Positions 20,331 to 33,090 of a DNA stretch of 64,000 nucleotides are shown here, piece by piece. The notes under the pieces are model-generated. The model was not told where the DNA came from. It did not search any database and saw only the letters and a list, made by a program, of their open reading frames with translations. The DNA is taken from NCBI GenBank assembly GCA_014529385.2, contig CM043944.1, forward strand, positions 46,832,268 through 46,896,267, given 5' to 3'. The translations under genes and the position numbers were made by a program. The stretch's first letter is position 1. Each line of letters starts with the position of its first letter. The DNA comes from Adiantum capillus-veneris. Its lineage: Eukaryota > Streptophyta > Polypodiopsida > Polypodiales > Pteridaceae.

Positions 20331-23300
20331 GTAGGATATTTTATTTCTTTTCAGTCGAGAATTAGCTTTGTTACAATGCACTGTCTCTAACATTCCTTAT
20401 GCATGCATGCTCCAGAGAAAACTATGGTTGTGAGGTCATATGTTTCACTGCTGATGTTGGCCAAGTAAGTTATTTTGTTTGGAAGCCATGGCCGTTGCTT
20501 TTGTGCACTGAAAGCTATGCTTTGATGAGAAACCTATGCTGGTATTTGGGTACTGCAGGGGAATGGTGAAACAGATGGTCTTGAAGCAAAAGCAAAGGCG
20601 TCTGGGGCCAGTCAATTGTTTATCAAGGATCTGAAAGAAGAATTTGTGAGAGATTTTGTTTTTCCCTGTCTGCGAGCAGGAGCAGTTTATGAAAGAAAGT
20701 ATTTGCTTGGCACGTCTATGGCACGTCCTGTCATAGCAAAGGTCAACTTTTACGTTCTCTTGTATGCTCTCACTGACCGATTTTCTGTACTGACTGTTAA
20801 TTTTTGAAGGATAGAAGTGTGAACACTAGAAACGCATTTATATATTGAAAATTTCATATTTTGTGACTGTCTTTTTACTCTGTCCTGGTCTGCCTGATTT
20901 TTTTCACCAAATAGACCTTAAAACATTGTGATGTTGCTCTACAATTTATGACGTTCTTCATGAGTTGTTTTAAAAGGTTGCATGCGTACTGCAAATCTCC
21001 AATTTTGCTGGCTCCTAAAGATAAGGGTAAAAGATTTTCATTACATAATGGGGAGCTTTTGCTAGTAATTAACTCTTGAAATGATCAACAGCGAACAATA
21101 GCCTGCTAATAGAAGGACAAGGGATATAGACATTTGAAGGGTGGAAAAACCAAATCAAACGGTGAGTAAATGAAGTATAATTGTGAAGTTAGTTGAATAT
21201 TTTTTATCACTTTCCAGAGTCCGGGGGGAGGCTGAGATCTTTATAGCTCAGAAAAAGGACGATCCTATGTTAGAACCTGAACCAAAATCATGGAACAGTC
21301 CAGGTAGAGCAAAATGGCTTGCATACATTGAATATTGATTCCAAATATTACTTTCATCAAAACAAATACATTTTGCGCTAAGACTTCTCATTGGGAAAAA
21401 CAAAACATAACATGTTTGATATGATGGAACATGGATTGGGGCAGTTATAGGAAAGGCAACTTACTTGTTCACTCACTCATGTATTATAAGATACTGCATC
21501 CAGCTGTTTTTATGGGTTTGAATTATCTGTTGCCTAGCGCATCATTGTACATCTAAAGCAGATGGGCCACTATCCTAGGTGAGAACCCGAACCAAAGTCA
21601 TGGATGAGTCCTGCTAGAGCGAAGTGTCTTGCATACATTGAGTTTTGATTTCAAATGCTATTAGTTGCATTAAAACACTAACACATTTGTGCTGAAGACT
21701 TTCCGGTGGGAAATACAAAGTACAACAACATGTTTGATATGATGGAACATGGGTGGGGCCAAGTATAGGAAAGTCAAAAACTCACTCTCTCATTGTAAGA
21801 TACTGTGTCCAGCTAGTTTATGGGATTTGATTTTTTTTGCCTAGTGCATCACAGTTCATCTATAGCATGACAAGGCAATGTCTACAGGATTGAGCTATTT
21901 GTCTGGTAAAATTCAAGTAACTTGTTCTTTGTAGTCAGGACCTCCTCCAGAGGACCTCTCTTTGGGTCTCTAGGTCATTAACTTCTTCATTTCTTATCGT
22001 CTGTTTGAAAACCTGCTTTCTGATGGTTTGTTAATGGTGGAAAGATATTTTTATGTTAGGTAAGGGTGCTTGAGATGTCTACTATATGTTGTTTTTTGTA
22101 ATTTAGCTGGCAGTTTCCTGATAACAGAAGTTTGATCTGTGAATGCTGTAATTCTTGGAGGATTTTATAGGCCATGGTAGATGTTGCCAAGGAGGTTGGT
22201 GCAGATGCTGTCTCTCATGGCTGTACTGGCAAGGGCAATGATCAGGTTTAGTTATGGGTTTTTTGGACACAATATTAATATCTTTTAATATTTTTATTTA
22301 CTTGTTCATTTCCTGCCTACAATAATGCTATGCTAAACGTCATTGATTTTCAGGTCCGATTTGAGCTTACATTTTTTGCCCTCGACCCAAAGCTAATTGT
22401 TGTAGCTCCTTGGAGAGAGTGGGATATACGAGGCCGTGAAGATGCAGTAGAGTATGCAAAGAAGCATCATGTGCCAGTTCCTGTCTCAAAGAAAAGCATT
22501 TATAGCAGAGACCGCAACCTGTGGCACATCAGCCACGAGGTAATGCATTTCAACATATGAAAGCTTTAAAATTCATATTTTTGAACGAAGTTGTTGATAC
22601 TGTTTACATGCCAGGGAGATATTCTGGAAAATCCAGAAAATGAACCGAAAAAGGACATATACGTTATGACTGAAGATCCTGAGGAGGCCCCAGATACGCC
22701 AGAGTAAGTAAAATTTGCATGATAGTTTTTAAGTTTATTGAGCTAGCTCTATGTAATTTTTGTTTGTGAATGTTCTTTGAATTTTGAGCTTTCTCATCTG
22801 TTTTGAGCAGATCCGGTGCAATAGTTGTCAAATTTTGTGAAGTTATATTTAGGACCACAGAAGTTGGAAGGTATGAGTGGAAGAGGCCTCAAGGTTCTGT
22901 GTAATTCTTCCTTGGGAGAGGGGGCTTGATGTTGCTTGTTCATCTTAAAATCTGAACAGACAATTTTATTGCCAGGGAGTCCCGTGTTGACAAAATATTC
23001 TCTGCCAAAGACTGCTACACAAGCTATGTAGTTGGGACACGTCGGATGTTGTCTATTTGCCGCAGTCCCCCCCCCCCCCCCCCCAAAAAAAAAAAAAAAA
23101 AAGGGGGAAAAAAAAACCGCGGGACCCACCCACCCACCCTCCCTTTTTTTTCACCTGCTTGTTGTGCCTCCTCTTCCTATACCTGCTGAATGGGGTAGCA
23201 AGCTGCAAACGGAGATGACAACTCTCTCCAAGTATGGACAGCTACTTGGACTTGAACAACTTGAAATGGATCTCGCTTGAGATCAGCTGGAAACGGGGGA

Positions 23301-26300
23301 TTTCTGTATACAATGTAGATCTCCGAGCCCTTGTGGGATGTACCGGCAGCCCAAGGAGACTCATAAGACGAGGCAAGGAGGGGCTGCTTTTTCTTGGTAG
23401 CCCTTCTTGTTCCCAACCTAAAAACTAAAAATGCAAGACGGAGAGGGAGAGGGTGACGCTAGATAGAGAGAGATCCCAAGAGATAGAGACAGGGATAGAG
23501 AGAGATTGCAGATGCAAGAGAGGCCGAGAGGACGACCAAAAACGTTGGCACTGTATAGGGAACAGGGGGGCTAGGGTCCTATATATAGGGACACTCTTTA
23601 TTTCGCCGACTCCACTTCAAACAGCCCGCGACCCAATAATAGAGGGGGTGCCCAAAAGAAATGTAACGTCGCCTCAAAAGCGAGGTTAAGCGCAAGTACT
23701 GTGGGCATTGACCCCTAGAGGACCTAGGACAAGGGGTCTATGTGACTGTCACAAAGTGATGACGTGGCCTGATTGGTAGGATCACAACAGGGGAGCAAGA
23801 AATAACACCAACTCTGACTGGAAGAGTTGACTTGAATCTGAGTTTGGGCCATCGTGAACCTTGGCGGGATTTGTGTCTTTAAAGTGGTGGCATGGCATGA
23901 CCGTATTGAGCTGATTTAGGAGAGCATTGGTCGTGTGGGACAATAGGGAGAGGGTGACATAGTGTGGACCTGGAGCGGCAGGGCCTCTTCATAGGAATAA
24001 GTCTATTCCTCCAAAATTACAAGTTATAGGCTGGAATCACCAACAAACAAGAGAAAACAAGTACTTGGTTTCAAATGGCTGGAGCTGAACTGAACGAGTG
24101 CAGAAAAGAAACTGTACTCGCAGAAAGAGCTGGACATAGTTGTTGACAAGAAGATAAATCAGATTAATGAAAGGCTTGAAGCACTCTCGGAAGACGAGGA
24201 AATCGGCAGATTTCCCCGGTTATTTGGGCCGGAAGTCGAGTTTTGAGGTGGCAAGCAGATCCAAGAAGTGTGCTTTAAGGATGACTCATATTTTTCTTTC
24301 TCTTCAGAGAGTTCTGAGAGTTTGTCGTTTTCTAGTTCCAGAGAGGATGAGAAAAGGCGAAAGAAGTGGAGAAAAGAGCAAGAAAAGTTTATTTCTGAAA
24401 ACGTCTTGAAGATATGGGAGGCCATCTAGCAGTTCGGAGGAGGAGAGCTCGTCCTCTTCTGACAGTGAATAGATGAGCAAGAAGATCAAGGAGTTCAAGG
24501 AAGGGGGTCAGACCGTCAGGTTTGAGACGTTTTCAGGCTACCAAGACACCCATCGAGCCCTTGAGTTTGTACAACAGTTTGACGTTGCCTTCTCTGGAGG
24601 ATGGTTCATGGAACACTCCATGGTGCGAGGGGCGGCATCTTACTTAAGAGGAAATGCGCAGACATGGTGGTCTACTCTGTTGTTACGCAGAGAAGTACAT
24701 GTCACGTGGTTAAAATTCAAGAAAATTTTCACGTCAACTTGGATATCATGCGAATATGTAAGAGATGTCATCACGGCTTGGCATCACTTGAGAATGACTA
24801 AGAAAGATACATTGGATGACTACTGCTGGAGGTTTTGGGATACTTATTTGCGAGTGTCTTCGTTTGGGGAGATTACTTAGAGAGACCAGATTGAGCGGTT
24901 TTGCTGTGGTTTGCCAAAAGAGATTCGAGAGTGTTGTCTAAACCAGAAGTCCGAATCTATTCAGAGACTCATGGGACATGCTAAGCAAGGATTTGAAATG
25001 CATGCCGGCTCATTCTACTTATCCTATAGACAGGATAGTATCAACCTTAATAGGGCAAGATATTGCCAATGAAGAGAATGAATCAGGAGAACCAGATGAC
25101 GGCTGTCACAAGACGGGCACCACCTACCAATAGAAAAGAACAGACTGAGTAGACTTTTAGCACTTCAATAACAACTGAACTGAGAGAGAGAGAGAGACGA
25201 CACGCGACACGGAGTGGCGGATTTCCACGCCAGAGAGTATTGGCCCCAAACCTTGGCGCCCCTTTCGGTATTTCTTTATATTGCATCAACACAGTACAAG
25301 CCGGTACTCGAGACTGTGCACCTTCTCCAAGAAGCATGCCAAAGAATGAGCCCTAGCCTCATATTTAAAGGCCCTAGGCCCCAAAAGCAGTTTTACATGA
25401 AAAACCTTCAAACTCAAAAGCTCCTGGTCCAAAAGCAATGCCAAAAAACTGCTAGTGTAAATCACGAAAATCCGTACAACAGTCAGCACAAAATGCAAAA
25501 ATCCGTACAGCCTGCCACGTCATCATGTCAACGCAATTTTTGAAAATCTGCCACGTCATTAGTTTGTGTGTGCGTGCGGGTCCTGCTGTATTTTAATCCT
25601 TTATGTTACTTGGGGCCCCATCAGACAGGGTCCCCATAAGTTGGTAGGACTTCTTCCTTTTTTACTTGTCTTTTTGCCCCTCGGCAGCCTCTGTAAGTCG
25701 GCTCCATTCTTTAGGGCTTTGACACGTCAGCAGTTTGTGACAACGGCTCATCACAGGATTCTAGAGCAATAAGAGAATCACATAGTAGTGCATCCGAGGG
25801 TTCTAACGAACTAAGGGAACCCGATGGAAGCTCATCAGAGGATTCCGAGAAGAAAGGGGATCTGATGTTAGTGTGTCTCAGGGTTCCGATGATTGAGACT
25901 GACGTGCCAATGGACAAGGGAGGCTAGCGAAGCTACCCACAGGTCCAAGGGAACAAGGAAAGAAAGCAAAGGGAATCAGTTGGTAGATCAGAGAATTTCA
26001 TAGATTGAGATTGAGGTGCCAAGGACAAGGAGGCCCGTAGGGCTACCTACATGTAAGGTCCAGCAGAAATGAATGTTGTTCTTTCTCAAGATGAGTGCTT
26101 TGCTTGTGCTCAAGGTTCCTTTTACTTACGGAAGGGAGAGCCTTCCGTTCCTTTAATGAGAGAGTGCAAGTGATCATAAACAAAGTGGTAAACATTGTGT
26201 ATGAAGGTGCTAAGACTGAGAGATATAGAGAGAAGAATACGACACCATACAAGTTGTCAAACCCTCCTCCGAAGGCCCTTCTCTCGATGGCGAGAGAAGT

Positions 26301-29300
26301 CTAAGCTATTGATTGCACAAAACTGGTACAAGATGCGGATGCAAACTCGTGAAGCTATGATGCAATGTGTGTCTAGGTTGGAGACGATGGTGACGATGAG
26401 AGCGGCGGCGACGATGGCTGGCTGAATTAGCTCTTTTCGGGCTGTTCTTTATCTGCTGAAAACGCTGGATCTACTGCTGAATTTGCTACTGAAAAACGCT
26501 GAACCTACTGCTGTCCAAAACGCTGATTGGCTGGCTGTGGAAACGCTGATCTGCTGGCTTCAAAAACACCGATCTGAGGGGCTCAAAAACGCTGATTGGC
26601 TGGCTTCAAAAACGCTGATCTAAGGGGCTGCTTGGCGATGGGAATGGCTGCTGAAAAACGTTGGGCTTTGCTTGGTGAAAAACTCCAGGGTTTTGCAAGG
26701 GTTCTTGCTTGAGAGAGAGAGAGAGAGATGCCTGTTGCAAGCAACTTGCCTGTGCACTTCTTCCTTTTCTGCCAGATTCTACTAGCGCTAGGTTTTCTTT
26801 TATACAAGCTCTGCTAATTTGCCCTACCCAGTTCCCAACAAAAGTCACTTTAAAATAATAAGTGAAAAATGGCTAAAATAGGGAAAATAGGTTTTATGCA
26901 CCGGAAAATGCTCCTGATGGATTCTGATGGTAATGCTGATGATCATGCTGTGTGCAACCAGAGGATATGCATCTACCCTAAGTGCCTGGGCATGCACGGT
27001 CTGCGAACAGACTCACAAAAGTGCCAAAACACTTCCTAAGCTAGGCTAACTGAACCCTTGTCATGAAGTAGCTTGTCCACACGCACATAGGGTTAGATGT
27101 GCACGTGACATCCCCTCCTTTTCAAAGTGAGGTACTGGTACCGAGCTGCATGGCTTCCTTGTAGTCTGCCAACAACTCTGGGTAATCTTTGAAAACTCTT
27201 CGTTGACCCGCACTGCTTCGTGGGTTCCTCGATCTTTGAACTTCAAAAAGTACTATCTCACTTGCTTCTTTGAACCGTGTCGAAACCGATGCAACAACAC
27301 GCTCCGGCTCCATGACTTCTGCTTCATCGATGATCTCCGGTTCTTCTTCTTCGAAAATGTTCTTCGGAGGTGTGCCCTAAAACACTTTCAACCAAGAAAC
27401 ATGAAAAACGTTGTGCATTGACCATGAGTTAGGCAATTGCAATTTCATTGAAACCTCATTTATCTTTTTAATGACCGGAAATGGACTATACATTTGAAAA
27501 GACAACTTTGGACACTTCTTTCCAACTTGCTTAAGATGTTGCTTTATGATTCGTAAATACACCCAATCCCTTTCCTTGATCGAAACATCCTGACGATGCT
27601 TATTAGCCTGTCGTGAATAAGATTCCTGAGCCTTGCTTAGCCGAAGCTTCACACTCTCAGAAATCTCATCCAATGATTGACTTTCAGCATTGGCATCAGG
27701 CATTTGACTGACCGAGCGAGTCAAAAGTGACTTGAATGGACGGCCAAAAGCTGCCTCATACGGAGTTCGACCAATGGCAGAGGAAAAAGAGTCATTCAAA
27801 ATAGCATGAACCAATGGGAGATAGAGCTCCCAATGAGACTGTTGATCATGCACATATGACTTTAAAACATCAAAAGCCAACTGATTGTAAATCTTTGTCT
27901 GACCATCTGACTGTGGATGAAAAGCCGATGAAAAATTCAACTTAGTGCCAAAATTTTCAAAGAGTGCACGCCAAAAATTGGACATAAACTTAACATCCCT
28001 ATCTGAAATAATCGATTTTGGCAAACCACAGAGGGGGTACCAATGCTTGATGAACAACCGTGCTACATCTTGTGCGGTGACTGTGGCCTTACAAGGAATC
28101 AACATGCAAAACTTGCTGAAACGATCAACAATTGTTAAACATTGAGTGTTCCGTGAATGCAAACTAGGTGGAAGGTTAGTCACAAAATCCATGGAAATAT
28201 CTTGAAAAGGTCCAACGGGAATAGGCAGCGGAAGCAAGAGGCCTTGCTGCTTATCCCAAGGAGCTTTTACCTTTTGACATATAGTACACTGTGTGACATA
28301 ATGAAACACATCTTTCTGCATTTTAGGCCAATAAAAGAATCTTTCTATTTTTTCTAAAGTGGTGTTCATTCCCCTGTGCCCACCCGTGAGAGAGTCATGT
28401 GCAACATGCAATATGGCTGGCCTGAGAGGGCAACACACATAGATGCTGACGAAAATACAACAAACCATCACGAATGAGATAGTTGCTTGGCCCTTGGGAA
28501 GCAAGAGCTTGCATCCATTGCTTACCAAACGCGAAATCCGCATATTGGTTCTTCATGCTGTCGAAAGACACACACTGAATAAAAACTGTGGATCTTGACT
28601 CAAGAGCCAAAATATGTCCTTTGCGACTCAACGCATCTGCAAGGGTTAGCTTTTCCAGGCACATATTCAATCAAACCTCTAAATTGCTCAAAAAAATGTG
28701 ACCGTTGTGCTTGGCGATCACTCGAGTGTGCACTAGGCATAGACTGGAGCCACTTGAGGGCTTGGTGATCTGTGCGAACTGTAAACTCTCTACCATACAG
28801 AAAATGCTTCCAATGCTTAAGAGAGTGAATGACATACAAAAGTTCTTTATCATAAACTGACTAGTTCTTTTTTGCACTATTGAGCTTCCGACTAAGGAAA
28901 GCTACGGGACGACCATGTTGCTGCAACACGGCGCTTATGGCGACATTGCTCGTATCCGTCCATACCTCAAAGGGGTCATCCCAAGAGGCAAGGGTAAGAC
29001 ATGGTGCTTCTGTCACCGCAACCTTGAGAGCTGCGAAAGCCTCAATGGATGCTTCGAGCAAGTCTACGCGCTGACTACGAGTCTTTACCCCTTTCAAAAC
29101 ATCTGTCATAAGTGTGGCAATGCGTGCAAAATTCTCTATGTGCGAGCTATATGCTTGACATAAACCAAGAAAAGAACGCACATCATATGCAGTTTTGGGC
29201 AAATCCCAATTACGTACGTGTTCCACCTTCGCGGGATCTTGCTTGACGCCTTCTGCAAAAATGATATAACTCAGATAAGTAACTTCAGTGAAAAAAAACT

Positions 29301-32300
29301 CAGATTTCTTAGGTGCAATGTACAACTGACACTCATCCAAACCGGTTAGTACCCTTTCGACATCCTTTTCATGTTCCGGCGATGCAGAAAAAATGAGAAT
29401 ATCATCGAGAAAGATGAACACACATACACCAACCATATCGCCGAAACGGCCTACCATGAGACGATTAAATGTACCCATGGCACCTGGCAATCCGAAAGGC
29501 ATAACAACATACTCCCATTGCCCTCACTCAGTGCGAAAAGCGGTTTTGAAGATGTTGCCTTTGAAAACCCGTACCTGATGGTATCCACTCTTGAGATCGA
29601 CCTTACTGAAAACCTTTGCCCCATTGAGCGTATCAAGGATATACTCAATGCGAGGTATCAGAAACTTGTTCTTGATGGTCATCTTGTTCAATGCCTTGTA
29701 ATCAACACACAAACGAGGCAAATCATCTTTCTTGCGAACAAACAAAATAGGAGCAGCAAAAGGACTTACACTTGGATGTATGAATCCTCTAGCCACCAAC
29801 TCCGTGAGTTGCTGCTCTTAACTCCTCCTCCCGTGTCTTGTCCAAACGGTAAAGGGAGCCTTATTGACAGGCTGTGCCCCCTCCGTAAGCTCGATGCGAT
29901 GGTCCTCCGGCCGCTTGGGTGGGAGACAGGGTGGAAGATCATCCTGCAAAAAGAGATGCTTAAACTTAGTAAACAAAGCTAATTACTTGTGTGGAGCCTG
30001 AATGCTCTGGGTAACTGGAGTAGCATAGATGAATGCCGCTTGCTCTCCTCGTCGTAATTCACGCTTTACCTGCACATGAGAAATGAGAGGCAAAGAATGC
30101 AGACTCTCCTCAGCACGAATGATCATGGGAGAGTCACTCTTGGCATTTAATATGAGTGTTGTCCTCCCAATCAATGAGAGGGTTATGCTCACGAAACCAT
30201 CTAATACCCAAAAGCATATCACATCCTGAGAGAGGAGACACGAGAAATTTCCTACGAAAAGCAGCCTGTTGAATTGTAAACAACACATCAAGGCACTCTT
30301 TCGTGATGAGAGAGTCCATACCGGGAGCGAAGCCAGACACCTCGAGAGGAGATTTCTGACTAACCTCTAGGTGGGCTCTCTCTACAAGAGAGGCACTAAT
30401 TACGTCATGCATACTGCCTGGATCAAACAAGATGATAAAACGCTGACCCTTTACATGATCATAACACTTCATGAGAGACTCATCAATGTGTGTCAGAGAA
30501 GATTCAGCTTGGTTCATTAAAGTTCTTGTGGTTGCTGTGGGTTCCTTAGGTTCTATAGGTGGGACTGTCTTAGGACAAGCCTTCTTAATGTGACCCTTGA
30601 TGTGACATTGATAACATCTACCTTCCTTAGCATAAATCACTTGTTCTTCAACCATTATGTATCCTCCTATAATTCCTTGTGCGGCTTTTTCATCCGGGGT
30701 TAGCTTAGGTTTTGTAGGTGCTTTAGCTTTACCCTTAGATTCATTTTGAGAGTTCTTTTCCGAAGGATTAGAGGAAGATGGGCTAGAAGAGTTACCATTC
30801 TTACCGTTCTTACATTTTGCGGGTTCTGAGAAGTCTGAGAGTTTCCTTGAGAAGTTTTGTTCTCCTTAGGCTTTCCCTTATTGTGCTTCATCTCCTGTGC
30901 GAGAGCAATCGCTACCGCCTTGTTGAGATCGATTTGGATCAAGTACCTCGACATAAAACTTGATATACTTGTCCAATTTATAAAGGAATGTCTCTTTGCG
31001 CTCAACATTTGATTTGCGTAATTGAGTGTCGAGCTGCAAAACACAATTAGAGAAAGATATAACTGGCATACCATTTTGCTTGAGACCGTGCCAATCGTCC
31101 TTCAATCGTGCGAGGTACTGTAGTGGCATAAACCGCGCCTTGAGCTCGTCTTGTAAGTCGACCCAATTGAAGGAAAGGGGCGTGCCTTCCTCGGCTTCCT
31201 CTAGATGCGCGGTCAACTGTGCTTCTTGCCATGCGTGGTACCAATTAATGGCATCACCGACAAGGTACATAGCTGTCGTTAAAACCTTGCTATTTCCTGT
31301 CTTCTTAGTTGTTGCAAAGTAAGCATTAAATTGATGCAACCAAGAATAATAGTAGCATCCATCTTACTGTCATACTTACTGAAAGTCAGCTTCTCGGTGA
31401 CGGGGTCGTTGGAGTCCGAATCTCGGATTGTGCCACTTGATGAACCACCAACATCTTTGGCTGGCTTGGACTTCGAGGTGAGAACTTGTCGGACCAACTC
31501 TTGCATGCGTAGGTCTCTCTGTATCTCACGCTCGGCCTCCAAAGCCGCTCGTCTTTCTTCGGTCGCTTCGCGCGCTTGCTCACGCTCACGCTCAGAAACT
31601 GCTCTTCTTTCTTCAGCCGCTGCGCGCGCTTGCTCACGCTCACGCTCCAAGGCTGCCATTCTTTCTTTGTGTTCACGATCCAAGTCGTCCTTTTGCTTTT
31701 CATTGGCCTTTTTTTCTGCTTTTCTGTCCTCCGCCGCCAAGCGCACTTGTTCACGCTCACGCTCCTCGATAGCGCGTTGCATGTCTTGGTGTAACATCCT
31801 GTCCATCATTGACTTTACCAAAGCCTCCATAGGACTTGGTGCAATTCGTGGCGTAGATGGGGAAGGGGAGGGTCAGAAAAACCTCCTTGGTGGGGAAATT
31901 CTTCTTCGCTACTTTCATGCCCATCACCTCCATGCGAAGTATCCATTCCGCTTGACCATACACTGAAGTCGTGGATTCTTAAGTTCACGAGGAACTTGGG
32001 TTCTTGTAGGTCTTGGTTCTTAAGTGCTTGAGATTCTTGAGGTTCTTGAGGTTCTTCTTTAGCTTGCAATCTGTGCTAGAGAACGATCTTCTCTTCACCC
32101 GAGCTCTTCTCCTTCCTGCGGGCGCACCCCTTGGTGGCCTTGCGCTCACACCAAGGTTGCTTTTTCCTACCTCACGTTGATCGGCCGGCCACTAAGTGCA
32201 CAGTCCGCTCTCAATGAGTGAAAAGAGAAACAAGGGGAGCCTAGCCTTTCTTTCTTGGGTTTCCTGTCACTCTTCAAAAACACGATTTAGGAATCGACAC

Positions 32301-33043
32301 GCCCAAGAGGTCTTGGGTTACGTGCGACTGCAACAAGCAAAAAAAATTCTGTGATTCTTGTGGTTCCTTCCTTAAGTGATACAGAACATAGCCAAAGCTT
32401 TGATACCAATGTAGGGGGCAACGGAAATGAATGTTGTTCTTTCTCAAGATGAGTGCTTTGTTTGTGCTCAAGGTTCCGTTTACTTATGGAAGGGAGAGCC
32501 TTCCGTTCCTTTAATGAGAGAGTGCAAGTGATCATAAACAAAGTGGTAAACACTGTGCATGAAGGTGCTGAGATTGAGAGATAGAGAGAGAAGAATACCA
32601 CACCATACAAGTTGTCAAACCCTCCTCCGAAGGTCCTCTCGATGGCGAGAGAAGTCTATGCTATTGATTGCACAAAACTGGTACAAGATGCTAATGCCAA
32701 CTCGTGAAGCTATGATGCAATGTGTGTCTAGGTTGGAGACGAGAGCGGCGACGATGGCGGCTGGCTGAATTAGCTCTTTTCGGGCCATTCTTTATCTGCT
32801 GAAAACGCTGGATCTACTGCTGAATTTTCTGCTGAAAAACGTTGAACCTACTGCTGTTCAAAACACTGATTGGCTGGCTGTGGAAACGCTGATTGCTGAC
32901 CTCAAAACGCTGATCTGTTGGTTTCAAAAACGCTGATCTGCTGGCTTCAAAAACGCTGATCTGAGGGGCTGCTTGGCGATGGGAATGGCTGCTGAAAAAC
33001 GTTGGGCTTTGCTTGGTGAAAAACGCTAGGGTTTTGCAGGGTT

Positions 33044-33090
<47 letters not shown>

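Noticed and set aside
23747-23790. Possible start of another family B LTR (TGTCACAAAGTGATGACGTG)
   Set aside because: Only about 25 bp match the family terminus. Downstream sequence does not align with the LTR body and no end was found, so it is left as a possible short relic.
29371-29982. 203-codon plus-strand open frame
   Set aside because: It is antisense to the gypsy reverse transcriptase of element I and has no domain of its own.
31331-31966. 211-codon plus-strand Ser/Arg-rich open frame
   Set aside because: It is antisense to the coiled-coil gag repeats of gypsy element I.
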